DNA of 64,000 bases. Origin: a bacterium HR11 (GTDB taxonomy: Bacteria > Acidobacteriota > HRBIN11). A program made the translations under genes and the position numbers. The notes beneath the pieces are model-generated. The model saw only the letters and a program-made list of their open reading frames with translations. It did no database searches and was not told the origin of the DNA. Within the stretch, counting starts at the first letter, position 1. The number at the start of each line of letters is the position of its first letter. The stretch lies in the NCBI GenBank assembly GCA_002898535.1, contig BEHN01000009.1, positions 35,071 to 99,070 of the forward strand, written 5' to 3'. Positions 9,550-18,084 of the stretch are shown one piece after another.

Positions 9550-10506
9550 ATGACTCGTATTCTTTTTTTCGGAACGCCGCACGCCGCCGTCCGGGTCTTG
9601 GAGGCCCTGGTCCAGTGGCCGATGGGGACCGTCGTAGGTGTCGTCACGGCGCCGGACCGCCCCCGGGGCCGGGGTCAGCAGGTCGAGCCGACGCCGGTGA
9701 AGGCCTGGGCCCTCCGAGCCCAGCTCCCGGTCTTTCAACCAGACACGTTGAAACGGCCCGAGGTCGCCCGGGCCCTTCGGGTGTGGTCGGCCGACGTGTT
9801 CATCGTGACGGCCTACGGTTTCATCCTGCCGCCGGCCGTCCTGCAAATCCCGCTCCACGGGTGCCTGAATGTTCACTTCTCGCTCCTCCCGAAGTACCGG
9901 GGGGCCGCCCCGGTCGCCCGGGCCCTGCTGGCGGGGGAACGGGAGACCGGCGTGACGATCATCCGGATGAATGAGCGGATGGACGCCGGCCCGATCCTCG
10001 CCCAGCGGGTCGTCCCGATCCGGGACGACGACACGACGGGGACCTTAGAGGACCGGTTGGCCCGGGCGGGCGCCGCCCTGCTCATCGAGGTCCTGCCGGA
10101 TTACTTGGCGGGCCGTATCCGGCCGGTCGAGCAGGACGAATCGGCCGCCACGTTCGCCCCGAAGGTTCAGAAAGAGGAAGGCCGGATCCGCTGGGACCGA
10201 CCGGCCGAGTGGATCGAACGGCAGGTCCGGGCGATGGACCCGTGGCCGTCGGCCTACACGTGGTGGCGGGGGCGACTCCTGAAAATCACCCGGGCCCGGG
10301 TCGTGCCGGACATGGACGACGAAGCGCCGGGGACGACGGTTTACGTGGACAAGAAGCGGTGGGTCGTCGCCTGCGGCCGGGATGCCCTGGAGCTCCTGGA
10401 GGTCCAGCTGGAGAGCCGTCCCCGGATGGCCGTCTCGGCATTCCTGCAGGGGCACCCCGTCCGCTTAGGGGAACGCCTGGAAGAGGCCGGGCCTGGGTCG
10501 CCATGA
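9550..10506 (+). CDS. fmt: Methionyl-tRNA formyltransferase
   Basis: Formylates initiator Met-tRNA with 10-formyl-tetrahydrofolate so that translation can start. The 318 residues have an N-terminal Rossmann formyltransferase domain with LNVHFSLLPKYRGAAPVA (catalytic Asn and His about 107-109), then TGVTIIRMNERMDAGPIL with the essential Asp, and a C-terminal OB-like domain (about 210-310). The usual HPS/HAS is HFS here, a mild change. The start codon has only a weak ribosome site. It shares folate one-carbon metabolism with the upstream glyA. Confidence 0.96.
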   Translation: MTRILFFGTPHAAVRVLEALVQWPMGTVVGVVTAPDRPRGRGQQVEPTPVKAWALRAQLPVFQPDTLKRPEVARALRVWSADVFIVTAYGFILPPAVLQIPLHGCLNVHFSLLPKYRGAAPVARALLAGERETGVTIIRMNERMDAGPILAQRVVPIRDDDTTGTLEDRLARAGAALLIEVLPDYLAGRIRPVEQDESAATFAPKVQKEEGRIRWDRPAEWIERQVRAMDPWPSAYTWWRGRLLKITRARVVPDMDDEAPGTTVYVDKKRWVVACGRDALELLEVQLESRPRMAVSAFLQGHPVRLGERLEEAGPGSP

Positions 10507-10512
10507 TATCAT

Positions 10513-10770
10513 CAGAGCCGTTCGGTTCGTGAGAATGGCGTCGGAACGACCTTTCCCATCCCTCGGGAAGCACGATGTTTCAGGCAGTCGGCCGATGGGC
10601 AGGTCGGGCGACGGGCGTCTATCCTCGGAACACCGGCCGTCCTGCGGGCGTCCTCCTCATGCACCGCCCGTCATGGCCGGGTCATCCGGAGGAATCTTGA
10701 AAAATCGAGATCGCCGGGCCACCGTTTTCCCGGATGGGAACCGCATTCCTCCCAACCGAACGGCTCTGCT
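10513..10770. repeat. Palindromic element A, copy 1 (258 bp)
   Basis: The left arm (alpha type) starts CAGAGCCGTTCGGTTCG and ends GATGTTTCAGGC. The right arm (beta type) starts CTTGAAAAATCGAG and ends CCGAACGGCTCTG. The loop has GGCCGATGGGCAGG words and a second nested hairpin around 10610-10690 (ACACCGGCCGTC / CGCCCGTCATGGCCGG). It starts seven bases after the fmt stop codon. Confidence 0.85.
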
Positions 10771-11029
10771 ATGAGCCATGAGCTAATAAGGCCGAATCCA
10801 TGTGGCTTTTCACGAACCGAACGACTCTGGTATTCTTGAACCAGTCTCATAAATCCGACGGGACCGGGATCGGACCCTCGATATTCGACCACGGACCATA
10901 GACCCCCCTGGGCCCAAGCCGGTCTATGGTCTATGGTCCATGGTCGGATTGATGCGAGCGCTTCCAGGCACCTTTTACCTTTTGTGAGATGGCTTGTTGT
11001 ATCCCGGTCCGTTCGACGACGGTTTGTCC
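10771..11029. repeat. Spacer with G words, a half element A and a B hairpin
   Basis: G words (ATGAGCCATGAGC) lie at 10771-10790. A broken right arm of element A (AGGCCGAATCCATG to CCGAACGACTCTGG) lies at 10789-10830. A B hairpin at 10886-10950 has the apex CCTGGGCCCAAGCCGG, which is the reverse complement of the apex at 9362-9430. Confidence 0.75.
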
Positions 11030-12079
11030 ATGGTCCGAAAGCGGAAGCCGCCGGTCTCGAAGACGAGCCTGCCGACGGCCGCCGTGTCGCCTGAGCAGGT
11101 CCGGGCATGGGGCGTCCCTGTAGGGGATTTCCCGGCCTTCCTGACGGCTCACAAGCAGTGGGCCTCATGTTCGGTGTTCGTTTGCTTAGCGGAGCCGCCC
11201 TTCCTGGCGATGAAGGCCCAAGACTACGTCTGGAAGGTACTCCGTAAGAAGTATCCCGGCATCCGTCGGTGGGACCAGGTCCAGACCTGGCCTGAGACGG
11301 GATCGGCCCTGCTGTCCGTCGTCTTCTTGGTTCAGCTCCCGGTAGCGTCCCTGTCGGCCGATCTCTTTGAACGCCACACGCAGGTCATCCTGCGGGCGCC
11401 GCCGGGTCTGCTATGGTGGGTCGAGGGCTGGCCCCCTTGGTCCGAGTCGGTCTGGCAATCCTTGGGTTCTCGGGTGTGGGTCCTCCATCAGCCGGCCCTG
11501 GGACCGGCGGACTTCCCCAATTGGATCGTTCGGCTGGCCCGGGCTTTTCGGCTGACGATATCGCCGGCCCTGGCCCAACGGCTGGCGGCGGCCGTCTTTC
11601 TGGACGTCGTCCCCGTGATTCAGGCTTTCGAGAACCTGGCAGTCGTCGAACCGAGTCGGCCCCTGGAATGGGCGGACATCGAACCTTACCTGCCGGCGTC
11701 GGCCCGTCAGACCTCGGCCGCCACGGTCCTGCCGTGGGTCCTGCACAAAGACTACGAACGTCTGCTCTCGTTCGTCGCCCGACTGGACCCGGCGGCCCTG
11801 GACGTGGATACTTTTCTTCGGCAGAGCTTTGACCTCTGGCGGCTGTGGGTCCTGACGGGACGGATGGCCGAGTACGAGCCGGCGGCCTGGAATCGCTGGA
11901 ATATCGGCCGTCGCGTGTATCAGGAGTATCACCGCGAGGGGACGGCCCTGACGGCGGCGCAGTGGCAAGCGTGGGCCCAGGAAGCGGCCCGTCTGGAGGT
12001 ATGGGCCCGCAAGACCGACGTCTCGCCGGCCAGCCTGCTGGCCCTGGGCCTTTGGGGATGGCTTCGGGTCCTGGCATAA
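11030..12079 (+). CDS. Divergent DNA polymerase III delta subunit-like protein (HolA-like, tentative)
   Basis: Not confidently recognised. The 349-residue protein has no Walker motif. From about residue 165 to the end, its pattern of short helices resembles the clamp-loader delta subunit: ISPALAQRLA, LEWADIEPYL, DYERLLSFVARLDP, then DLWRLWVLTGR and a C-terminal helical collar. Delta normally opens the sliding clamp during replication. N-terminal similarity is weak. The ATG at 11030 and a TTG at 10994 are both possible; neither has a clear ribosome site. It lies 40 bases before rlmB. No other holA is seen in the window. It could instead be an unrelated helical protein. Confidence 0.45.
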   Translation: MVRKRKPPVSKTSLPTAAVSPEQVRAWGVPVGDFPAFLTAHKQWASCSVFVCLAEPPFLAMKAQDYVWKVLRKKYPGIRRWDQVQTWPETGSALLSVVFLVQLPVASLSADLFERHTQVILRAPPGLLWWVEGWPPWSESVWQSLGSRVWVLHQPALGPADFPNWIVRLARAFRLTISPALAQRLAAAVFLDVVPVIQAFENLAVVEPSRPLEWADIEPYLPASARQTSAATVLPWVLHKDYERLLSFVARLDPAALDVDTFLRQSFDLWRLWVLTGRMAEYEPAAWNRWNIGRRVYQEYHREGTALTAAQWQAWAQEAARLEVWARKTDVSPASLLALGLWGWLRVLA

Positions 12080-12118
12080 TCGTGGGCCCCGAAACTCGAT
12101 GTCTTCCGGAGACATGGC

Positions 12119-12898
12119 ATGACGGCGCCTGAATCGCGTCGGCCTCAAGCCGTCCGTGGGGAAGAGAGGGAGCCTGCCCCCCTCTGGGTCAGCGGAGTCC
12201 ATGCGGTCAAGGAGGTCCTGCGCGCCAAGCCGGACCAGGTCGACCTGATCGTCCTGGTCGGTCAGCATCCCTCGCACCGCATGTTCATCGCCATGGCGAG
12301 GGAGCACGGGATTCCCTACACGACGGGCGAGGAGCGTCTACCCGAGTTTCTGCGCCGGAAGAAGCACGCGCCCGTATTCGCCCGACTGGCGGCCTTTCGG
12401 TACGCCGACCCGGAAGACCTCCTGGAGACGGTCCGCCCGACGACGATCTTCCTCGTCCTGGACCATGTCCAGGACCCCACGAACCTGGGGAACGTCCTGC
12501 GCACGGCGGCCGGTGCCGGCGTCCAGGGGGTCTTCATTCCCCGGCATCGGGGCGTCCGGGTCACCCCGACGGTGGCCCACATCGCCTCGGGCGCCCTCCC
12601 GTACGTGCCCGTCGCCCGTTACGGGAGCCTCCAGCAACTCATTCAACAGCTTCAGGAGCGGGGCGTGTGGGTCGTGGCGGCCGACCCCTATGCGCCCGAG
12701 CCGTGGTTCGCCTTAAAGGGGAACCGGCCCATCGCCCTGGTCCTGGGCCATGAGGGGGAGGGCTTGACCAAGACGGCCTTGCAGCTATGCGACCAGACGG
12801 TCCGCATCCCGATGGTCCACCTGGAGTCGTTGAACGTCGCCGCCTCGGCGGCCATCCTCCTGTATGAGGTCGTTCGTCAACGGATGACGACCGCTTGA
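12119..12898 (+). CDS. rlmB: SpoU-family rRNA 2'-O-methyltransferase, RlmB type
   Basis: Methylates a ribose 2'-OH in 23S rRNA (G2251 in E. coli) using SAM. The 259 residues contain the N-terminal substrate-binding domain (WVSGVHAVKEVL) and the knotted SPOUT domain with all three motifs: DHVQDPTNLGNVLRTA, LVLGHEGEGL and IPMVHLESLNVAASAAILLYE. The ATG at 12119 follows GGAGA. It follows the HolA-like gene closely and is probably co-transcribed. Confidence 0.93.
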   Translation: MTAPESRRPQAVRGEEREPAPLWVSGVHAVKEVLRAKPDQVDLIVLVGQHPSHRMFIAMAREHGIPYTTGEERLPEFLRRKKHAPVFARLAAFRYADPEDLLETVRPTTIFLVLDHVQDPTNLGNVLRTAAGAGVQGVFIPRHRGVRVTPTVAHIASGALPYVPVARYGSLQQLIQQLQERGVWVVAADPYAPEPWFALKGNRPIALVLGHEGEGLTKTALQLCDQTVRIPMVHLESLNVAASAAILLYEVVRQRMTTA

Positions 12899-13018
12899 GT
12901 CTCTTTCGGCCATTGGGAAGACCGGTCCACCGTCGTTCAGGGGTCACACCGGTTAAAATATTGGGTCTCTCGTCTCCCCAACGCCCGGATTCCCGAATGG
13001 CCGGACTGCCGAATTTGG

Positions 13019-13975
13019 ATGGACAGATGGGTCATGCCGGTTCGGAAATTGAAGGAAGCCCCCGTCCTGATGGGCATCAGCGAGCCCTGGCTTCAACTGA
13101 CCGAGAGCCTGCACCTGGTCGTGCGCGACCGGGCGGGCCTGGTCCTGCACGGCGAGCCGGGGGTCGGTAAGACGGCCTTATGGGAATATGCCCTGCACCT
13201 TCGGGGACAGGGGAGTTATGTCTGGATCGATGCCCGTCATCCCCGGAGCCTGGCCGAATGGACCCGGGCCATCCAGCGGCGGCAGGCCTTCTTCCTTTAC
13301 CACTGGCACGAATGGCCCCCGGCCTGGATGGAGAAGGCCCTGACGGTGCTCCGCAAGACCCGGAACGGCCTCGTCTGGGGCGCCTCCCTGGTCATGATGC
13401 AGGCCGAAGAAGCTCGCCAGTGGTGGCAACGGTGGCAGATGGAACGTCTGCCCGTCTATCTCCTCCACGTCCCCCCGCTCCGGGAGCGGTCCGAGGACAT
13501 CCCCGTCATCGCCCAGCGGGTCCTGGAGGACACGGCTCGCCAGTATCAGCGGCCGGCCCGGGGCTTCACCGTCGAGGCGATGGAGCGCCTCCGCCTGCAC
13601 CCCTGGTGGGGCAACGTCCGGGAGCTCATCGAGGTCGTCAAACAGGCCGTGTTTCGCCAATCGTCGGGCCTGTTCATCGAGCTGGCGACGGTCCAGAAGG
13701 CCATCCGTCAGGCGCACTTCATCTCCGACCGGGCCGACCTGCAGGCCCAGTGGGAGACGTTCGTCTCCCGGATCCTGCGATACCTCTTCGAGCACCCCGA
13801 GGTCGGCCATCGGATTCGCCCCTGGCCGTTTATTCTGGGGGAAGTCCGCCGCCTGACGGCCCAGTCGGTCCTGCAACTCCTGCAGGTCCGGGAGGAAGAC
13901 GCCGCCCGCATCTTGGGTGTATCCCTACGGACGCTCCGCCAGTACCTGAAACAACGGCCCGACCACTGGGTCTAA
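13019..13975 (+). CDS. Degenerate NtrC-like AAA+ protein with Fis-type helix-turn-helix
   Basis: It resembles sigma-54 activators but lacks their hallmark. The 318 residues show Walker A GEPGVGKT (45-52), the family's PPLRERSEDIPVIAQRVL segment, the sensor-2 region HPWWGNVRELIEVV and a C-terminal Fis-like helix (AARILGVSLRTLRQYL). The GAFTGA loop that contacts sigma-54 is absent, and the Walker B acidic pair is replaced by AFFLYHWHEW. ATP hydrolysis is therefore doubtful. It may be a DNA-binding regulator that no longer activates sigma-54. The start is uncertain (13019, 13034 or 13070). TTAAAATATTG at 12953-12963 in the 120-base spacer could be its -10. Confidence 0.7.
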   Translation: MDRWVMPVRKLKEAPVLMGISEPWLQLTESLHLVVRDRAGLVLHGEPGVGKTALWEYALHLRGQGSYVWIDARHPRSLAEWTRAIQRRQAFFLYHWHEWPPAWMEKALTVLRKTRNGLVWGASLVMMQAEEARQWWQRWQMERLPVYLLHVPPLRERSEDIPVIAQRVLEDTARQYQRPARGFTVEAMERLRLHPWWGNVRELIEVVKQAVFRQSSGLFIELATVQKAIRQAHFISDRADLQAQWETFVSRILRYLFEHPEVGHRIRPWPFILGEVRRLTAQSVLQLLQVREEDAARILGVSLRTLRQYLKQRPDHWV

Positions 13976-13997
13976 GGTGGTCTGCGGGATGGGTCCG

Positions 13998-14075
13998 GGG
14001 GCCGGACTATAGACCGACCGACCATAGACCACAGACCACAGACCACAGACCACGGACCATAGACTATAGACTTCG
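13998..14075. repeat. B-word run (GACCATAGACC / GACCACA)
   Basis: Tandem seven-base words GACCATA, GACCACA and GACCACG, all in one orientation. The opposing words lie at 14208-14236, inside the next gene. A degenerate left arm of element A (GGTTCTTGGGAATGGCG) is visible near 14110-14135. Confidence 0.75.
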
Positions 14076-14171
14076 GCGGTAGCAGAACCGCCTTGCCTGA
14101 ACAGGGTCGTTTGGTTCTTGGGAATGGCGTCGGATCAACTTCTTATCACACTTTTTAATCCCCGCAGGGCT

Positions 14172-14552
14172 ATGCGCAGAGGACGTTCGAATCGCCCGGT
14201 CAAGTCCACGGTCTGGGGTCTATGGTCTATGGTCCTTTGTCTTGCATCGTGCATCGTGGGGGTTGCCTGCCAATGGTGGCCGCCGGGCCGATGGGTCGAG
14301 GGCAATCAATTCGTCATCGCACCCTACGCATATCGGGGCGAGACGATTACCTTGAAGGTCCTCGTTGCCCCCCGGTGGCAGGATGGGACCCGTCTGCGGG
14401 TCGCCGACGCCAGCCCCTCGGTCTTCATTCGCTTTGAAAACGCCGACCGATTTCCCTGGGAGACAGGACGGGTCTATCTCGTGACTTTCGAATGTCGGGC
14501 CGGGAGTCTCTACTGGGACAACTGGGTCCGCCGGACTCAACGGCTCCGGTAA
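14172..14552 (+). CDS. Small predicted lipoprotein, unknown function
   Basis: Not recognised. With the ATG at 14172 (weak GCAGGG upstream) it has 126 residues: a basic N-terminus, a hydrophobic stretch and lipobox LASC or VGVAC, then a small beta-rich domain (VEGNQFVIAPYAYRGETITLKVLVAP). The signal-peptide codons overlap B-type repeat words (GGTCTATGGTCTATGGTCC at 14216-14234), so the repeat helps encode the leader. An ATG at 14229 or 14118 is also possible. Confidence 0.6.
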   Translation: MRRGRSNRPVKSTVWGLWSMVLCLASCIVGVACQWWPPGRWVEGNQFVIAPYAYRGETITLKVLVAPRWQDGTRLRVADASPSVFIRFENADRFPWETGRVYLVTFECRAGSLYWDNWVRRTQRLR

Positions 14553-14576
14553 TCCCCGTGCAGGACGTGCTCCTGT

Positions 14577-15542
14577 ATGACGCAGGGACCGATGTACTCG
14601 ATCGTCGTTCCGGCTTACAACGAACAGGAAACGATCGAAGAACTGTGGCGCCGTATCACGGCCGTAATGGCGTCGGTCGGGGGGGACTACGAAGTCTTGT
14701 TCGTCGACGACGGGAGTACGGACGCCACGCCGGCGATCATCCGGCGCTTGCATGCGCAGGACCCGCGCGTTCGGCTCCTGAGGTTTTCCCGGAACTTCGG
14801 CCACCAGGCGGCCATCACGGCAGGCCTGGATTATGCTCGCGGACAGGCCGTGATCGTCATGGATGCGGACTTACAGGACCCGCCGGAGGTAATCCCGGCG
14901 ATGATCGCCAAGTGGCGGGAGGGGTACGACGTCGTATATGCCGTGCGGAAACGGCGGCACGGGGAGGGCCTCTGGAAACGGCTTACGGCCGCTTTGTACT
15001 ACCGCCTGCTGGCCCGTTTGGCTCACGTCCCCATCCCCTATGATACGGGGGACTTCCGCCTGATGAGTCGGGCCGTCGTCGACGTCCTGCGGGAACTTCG
15101 GGAACGGGCCCGTTTCTTGCGGGGCCTTTCCGCATGGGTCGGCTTCCGACAGGTCGGCATCGAGTACGAGCGGGCGCCCCGATACGCGGGGACGACGAAG
15201 TACTCGGTATGGCGGATGACCCGCTTTGCCCTGGACGGGATTACGGCCTTCTCGTCGGCGCCCCTCTACGCGGCTCTATACATAGGGATCATTCTGCTCA
15301 TCGGAGTCGCCTTGGGTTTAGGCTATTTCGTCGGCCTCGGCTTAGTCGCCGGCCGCCCGCCTGCCGCCTGGGCGTGGGTCGCCCTGGGTTTTCTGTTCCT
15401 GATGGCGTGGCAGTTCATCGCCTTGGGCCTTCTGGGCCTTTACATCGCCCGGATCCACGATGAGGTCAAAGGTCGTCCCCTCTACGTCGTGGCCGAGACT
15501 CTCCCCGAACCGTCGGGACCCGCCTCAGCAACAGAACCATGA
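14577..15542 (+). CDS. Polyprenyl-phosphate glycosyltransferase, GT2 (ArnC/DPM1-like)
   Basis: Transfers a sugar from a nucleotide donor to a polyprenyl phosphate at the inner face of the membrane, giving a lipid-linked donor for GT-C enzymes. The 321 residues have the GT2 start YSIVVPAYNEQETI, VDDGSTDAT, the metal-binding MDADLQDPPEVIP, and two C-terminal membrane helices (about 232-260 and 270-305) typical of the ArnC/GtrB group. A second ATG at 14592 is possible. It overlaps the next gene by four bases (ATGA), implying translational coupling with that membrane protein. Confidence 0.9.
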   Translation: MTQGPMYSIVVPAYNEQETIEELWRRITAVMASVGGDYEVLFVDDGSTDATPAIIRRLHAQDPRVRLLRFSRNFGHQAAITAGLDYARGQAVIVMDADLQDPPEVIPAMIAKWREGYDVVYAVRKRRHGEGLWKRLTAALYYRLLARLAHVPIPYDTGDFRLMSRAVVDVLRELRERARFLRGLSAWVGFRQVGIEYERAPRYAGTTKYSVWRMTRFALDGITAFSSAPLYAALYIGIILLIGVALGLGYFVGLGLVAGRPPAAWAWVALGFLFLMAWQFIALGLLGLYIARIHDEVKGRPLYVVAETLPEPSGPASATEP

Positions 15543-18064
15543 CCCTGAAGCTTCGTCACATCTGGACGGACGTCGCTATCGTCGCCGGTCTGGTCGGGTG
15601 GACCCTGGCCAACCATGGGACGCTCCTCCGGCGTATCGCCACGCATGCTTACAGCACACAGGGCGACATCGCCATCTTTACGTGGGTCTTGACCTGGAAC
15701 TGCCGGGTCCTGGAGACAGGTCAGTGGGCTACATACTGGGCCTCCAACGCCATGCGGCCGTACCCCTACGCTACGGCCTTTTCGGAAAACATGATGGGCC
15801 TGGCCCCTCTGGCCTGCCCGGTCTGGTGGCTGACCCGCAATCCGATCTTCACGATGAACGTAACCTGCCTGATCTTGGTCCTGCTCACGGCGGGGACCAC
15901 CTTCTTTGTCTTGCGAGGGGTGTCCCGGGACCGATGGGCCGCCCTCGTCGGGACACTGGTCTTCGCCTTTTACCCCTGGATCACTTGGAATCTGGCCCTG
16001 GGCCACGCCCACATCATCGCCCTGTTTCCCCTGCCGGTCGTCGTCTATGCGAACTGGCGCTTCTGGCAGGATGGGGCCTTCCGATGGTGGCTTCTCCTGT
16101 GGGGGGCCTTCCTGTGGACCTTCCTCACCAGCCTGTACCTGGGTATTATCCTGACGTTCTTCCTGGTCCTGTGGACCGCCCTGTGGTTTCTCGCCGACCG
16201 GTCTCCCTTCGGCTTCCGACGGGTCCGGACGTGGCTCCTCGGCCTCGGCCTGGCCTGGCTGGCCATGAGCCCGGTCCTGGGGGTGTACTACCGGGTCTCC
16301 CGAGATATGGGAGCCGTGCGGACCCTCCAGCATCAGACGTACTTCACGGGCTATGCGTGGGTGTGGCTCGTGCCGCCGCCGAACGCCTGGCTGTGGCATC
16401 AGAAGCTGGGCGTCCTGCCAAGACCCCGCTTGCCGCCCCAGGAGGACGCCCTGTTCCCAGGCGTCCTGGCCGTCGGCCTGTTTGGCCTGAGTTTCGCCCT
16501 CCGGGGACTCCCCCCATGGCTCCGGAGCCTGCGTTGGACGGGGATCGTCACGGCCCTGTTGGCCTTAGGACCCTACGCCTCCGGTCCCGGCTGGCGGGTC
16601 CCGGCCCCCTATATGCTGGCCTTGTACGTGTATCCACCCTTATGGGCGACCCGAAATCCCCTGCGATGGAGCCTCCCGACCATGCTGGTCGCCGGGTTCC
16701 TGGCGACGGCCGTGGGCCAGCGACTCGGCCGACGGTCTCGATGGACCGACCTCCTCCGGATAGGCGTGGTCCTGGGCCTCGCCGCCGAAACGTTCAGCGT
16801 CCTGCCTGTCGAGGAGGCCCTCCATCCCAAACTGGCCCGACCCTACCGGCTCCTGGCCCTACGGCCGGAAATCGAGACCGTCGTCGAGCTCCCGATGCCT
16901 ATGGCATGGGTCGGCGAGATCTACGGCCGGCCCATCGCTTGGCTGGACGAGCCCGAGCGTCTGCTGGCCTCGACCTACCACTGGAAGAAGCTCATCAACG
17001 GACTGACAGGCTTGTGGCCCCCCATCCAGTACCAGTTGGGAAGTGAGCTGGAAGAGTTTCCGACGACCCACTCGATCCGGTTGCTCCAGGCCCTCGGCGT
17101 GGACACGGTCCTCTTGCACGAACGACGCTACGGCCCGGCCGCTCCGAGCCTCGTTCGCCGACTCTCGAACTGGCCGGGCATCCAGTCCTGGGGCCGAGTC
17201 TGGAGCGTCTCCTTCTGGCGAATCCCCCCGGGCCAGCGGGCGACGACCCTCCGAGGCGATACGGACTTGCGGTTACTGGTACCCTCCAAGCTTCTGGCCG
17301 GTCGAGTCACCCTGGGCCTGGAGGTCCCGCCGGCCTGCCGCGGGGTCGTCTGGAACACGCGAGCCCCGGCCAAATGGGCCTTCCCCTTCGGAAAAGCCTG
17401 GCGGGTCCGGATCGCCTGGGACGAAGGAGCGACCCCGGCTACGGAACTGACTTGGGACCCACCGGCCCTGTTCCATCCCCGGAAGTGTCGTTTTGCCTTC
17501 TCCGCCCCGGCCTCGCCCGGCCGCCACGTCCTGACGGTGGAGGTCGACCGCCTCGGACGAATCACGCGCCTCCGCCGGACGGTCGACGTCCTGCCGGCCT
17601 GCCCAGACCCGTCTCGGCCGCTCTTTTTGGAACTCCCTTGCGGCGCTCCGACGCCGCCTTGGGAGGACTTACGCGTGGAGATCGACGCCGAGTTCCCGCC
17701 GCCCGGGGACGTCCAGCCGGGCGATGTGCTGGAGGGTGACGTGATCGTCCGGAACCCCGGTCCCTTTTACTGGCGGGCTGACCCGGATCGAGGGGTCTTC
17801 ATCGCCGCCCGACTCATCTGTGACGGACGCCTGACAGACCGACTCTTCGGCCTTCCCCACGACCTGTCTCCCGGAGACCGGACTCGCGTGCGGATTTTCG
17901 TACCGCTTCCCGATACCCTCCGTCAGTGCAGTCTGTACCTGAACGCCGTCGGCCAGACGGGCGACGGGCGACGGGTCTGGTTCCCGACAACGAACTGGGA
18001 CCCCGTCTGGCAAAAGCGCCAGGGAACTGTCGGACGTTCGATGGCCGGTCCGCTCGCCCCCTGA
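15539..18064 (+). CDS. Large multi-span membrane glycosyltransferase-like protein with C-terminal soluble region
   Basis: Probable GT-C-fold enzyme using a lipid-linked sugar on the outer face of the membrane. The 841 residues have about a dozen membrane helices up to residue 440, with an early acidic STQGDIAIFTW loop where GT-C enzymes carry catalytic Asp/Glu. The rest (about 440-841) is soluble and includes two beta-rich parts, one with DVQPGDVLEGDVIVRNPGPFYWRA, an Ig-like pattern. It is coupled to the GT2 gene by the ATGA overlap, so that enzyme may supply its donor. The acceptor is unknown. Confidence 0.72.
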   Translation: MTLKLRHIWTDVAIVAGLVGWTLANHGTLLRRIATHAYSTQGDIAIFTWVLTWNCRVLETGQWATYWASNAMRPYPYATAFSENMMGLAPLACPVWWLTRNPIFTMNVTCLILVLLTAGTTFFVLRGVSRDRWAALVGTLVFAFYPWITWNLALGHAHIIALFPLPVVVYANWRFWQDGAFRWWLLLWGAFLWTFLTSLYLGIILTFFLVLWTALWFLADRSPFGFRRVRTWLLGLGLAWLAMSPVLGVYYRVSRDMGAVRTLQHQTYFTGYAWVWLVPPPNAWLWHQKLGVLPRPRLPPQEDALFPGVLAVGLFGLSFALRGLPPWLRSLRWTGIVTALLALGPYASGPGWRVPAPYMLALYVYPPLWATRNPLRWSLPTMLVAGFLATAVGQRLGRRSRWTDLLRIGVVLGLAAETFSVLPVEEALHPKLARPYRLLALRPEIETVVELPMPMAWVGEIYGRPIAWLDEPERLLASTYHWKKLINGLTGLWPPIQYQLGSELEEFPTTHSIRLLQALGVDTVLLHERRYGPAAPSLVRRLSNWPGIQSWGRVWSVSFWRIPPGQRATTLRGDTDLRLLVPSKLLAGRVTLGLEVPPACRGVVWNTRAPAKWAFPFGKAWRVRIAWDEGATPATELTWDPPALFHPRKCRFAFSAPASPGRHVLTVEVDRLGRITRLRRTVDVLPACPDPSRPLFLELPCGAPTPPWEDLRVEIDAEFPPPGDVQPGDVLEGDVIVRNPGPFYWRADPDRGVFIAARLICDGRLTDRLFGLPHDLSPGDRTRVRIFVPLPDTLRQCSLYLNAVGQTGDGRRVWFPTTNWDPVWQKRQGTVGRSMAGPLAP

Positions 18065-18084
18065 AGGAGAATGATCAGACCTCG

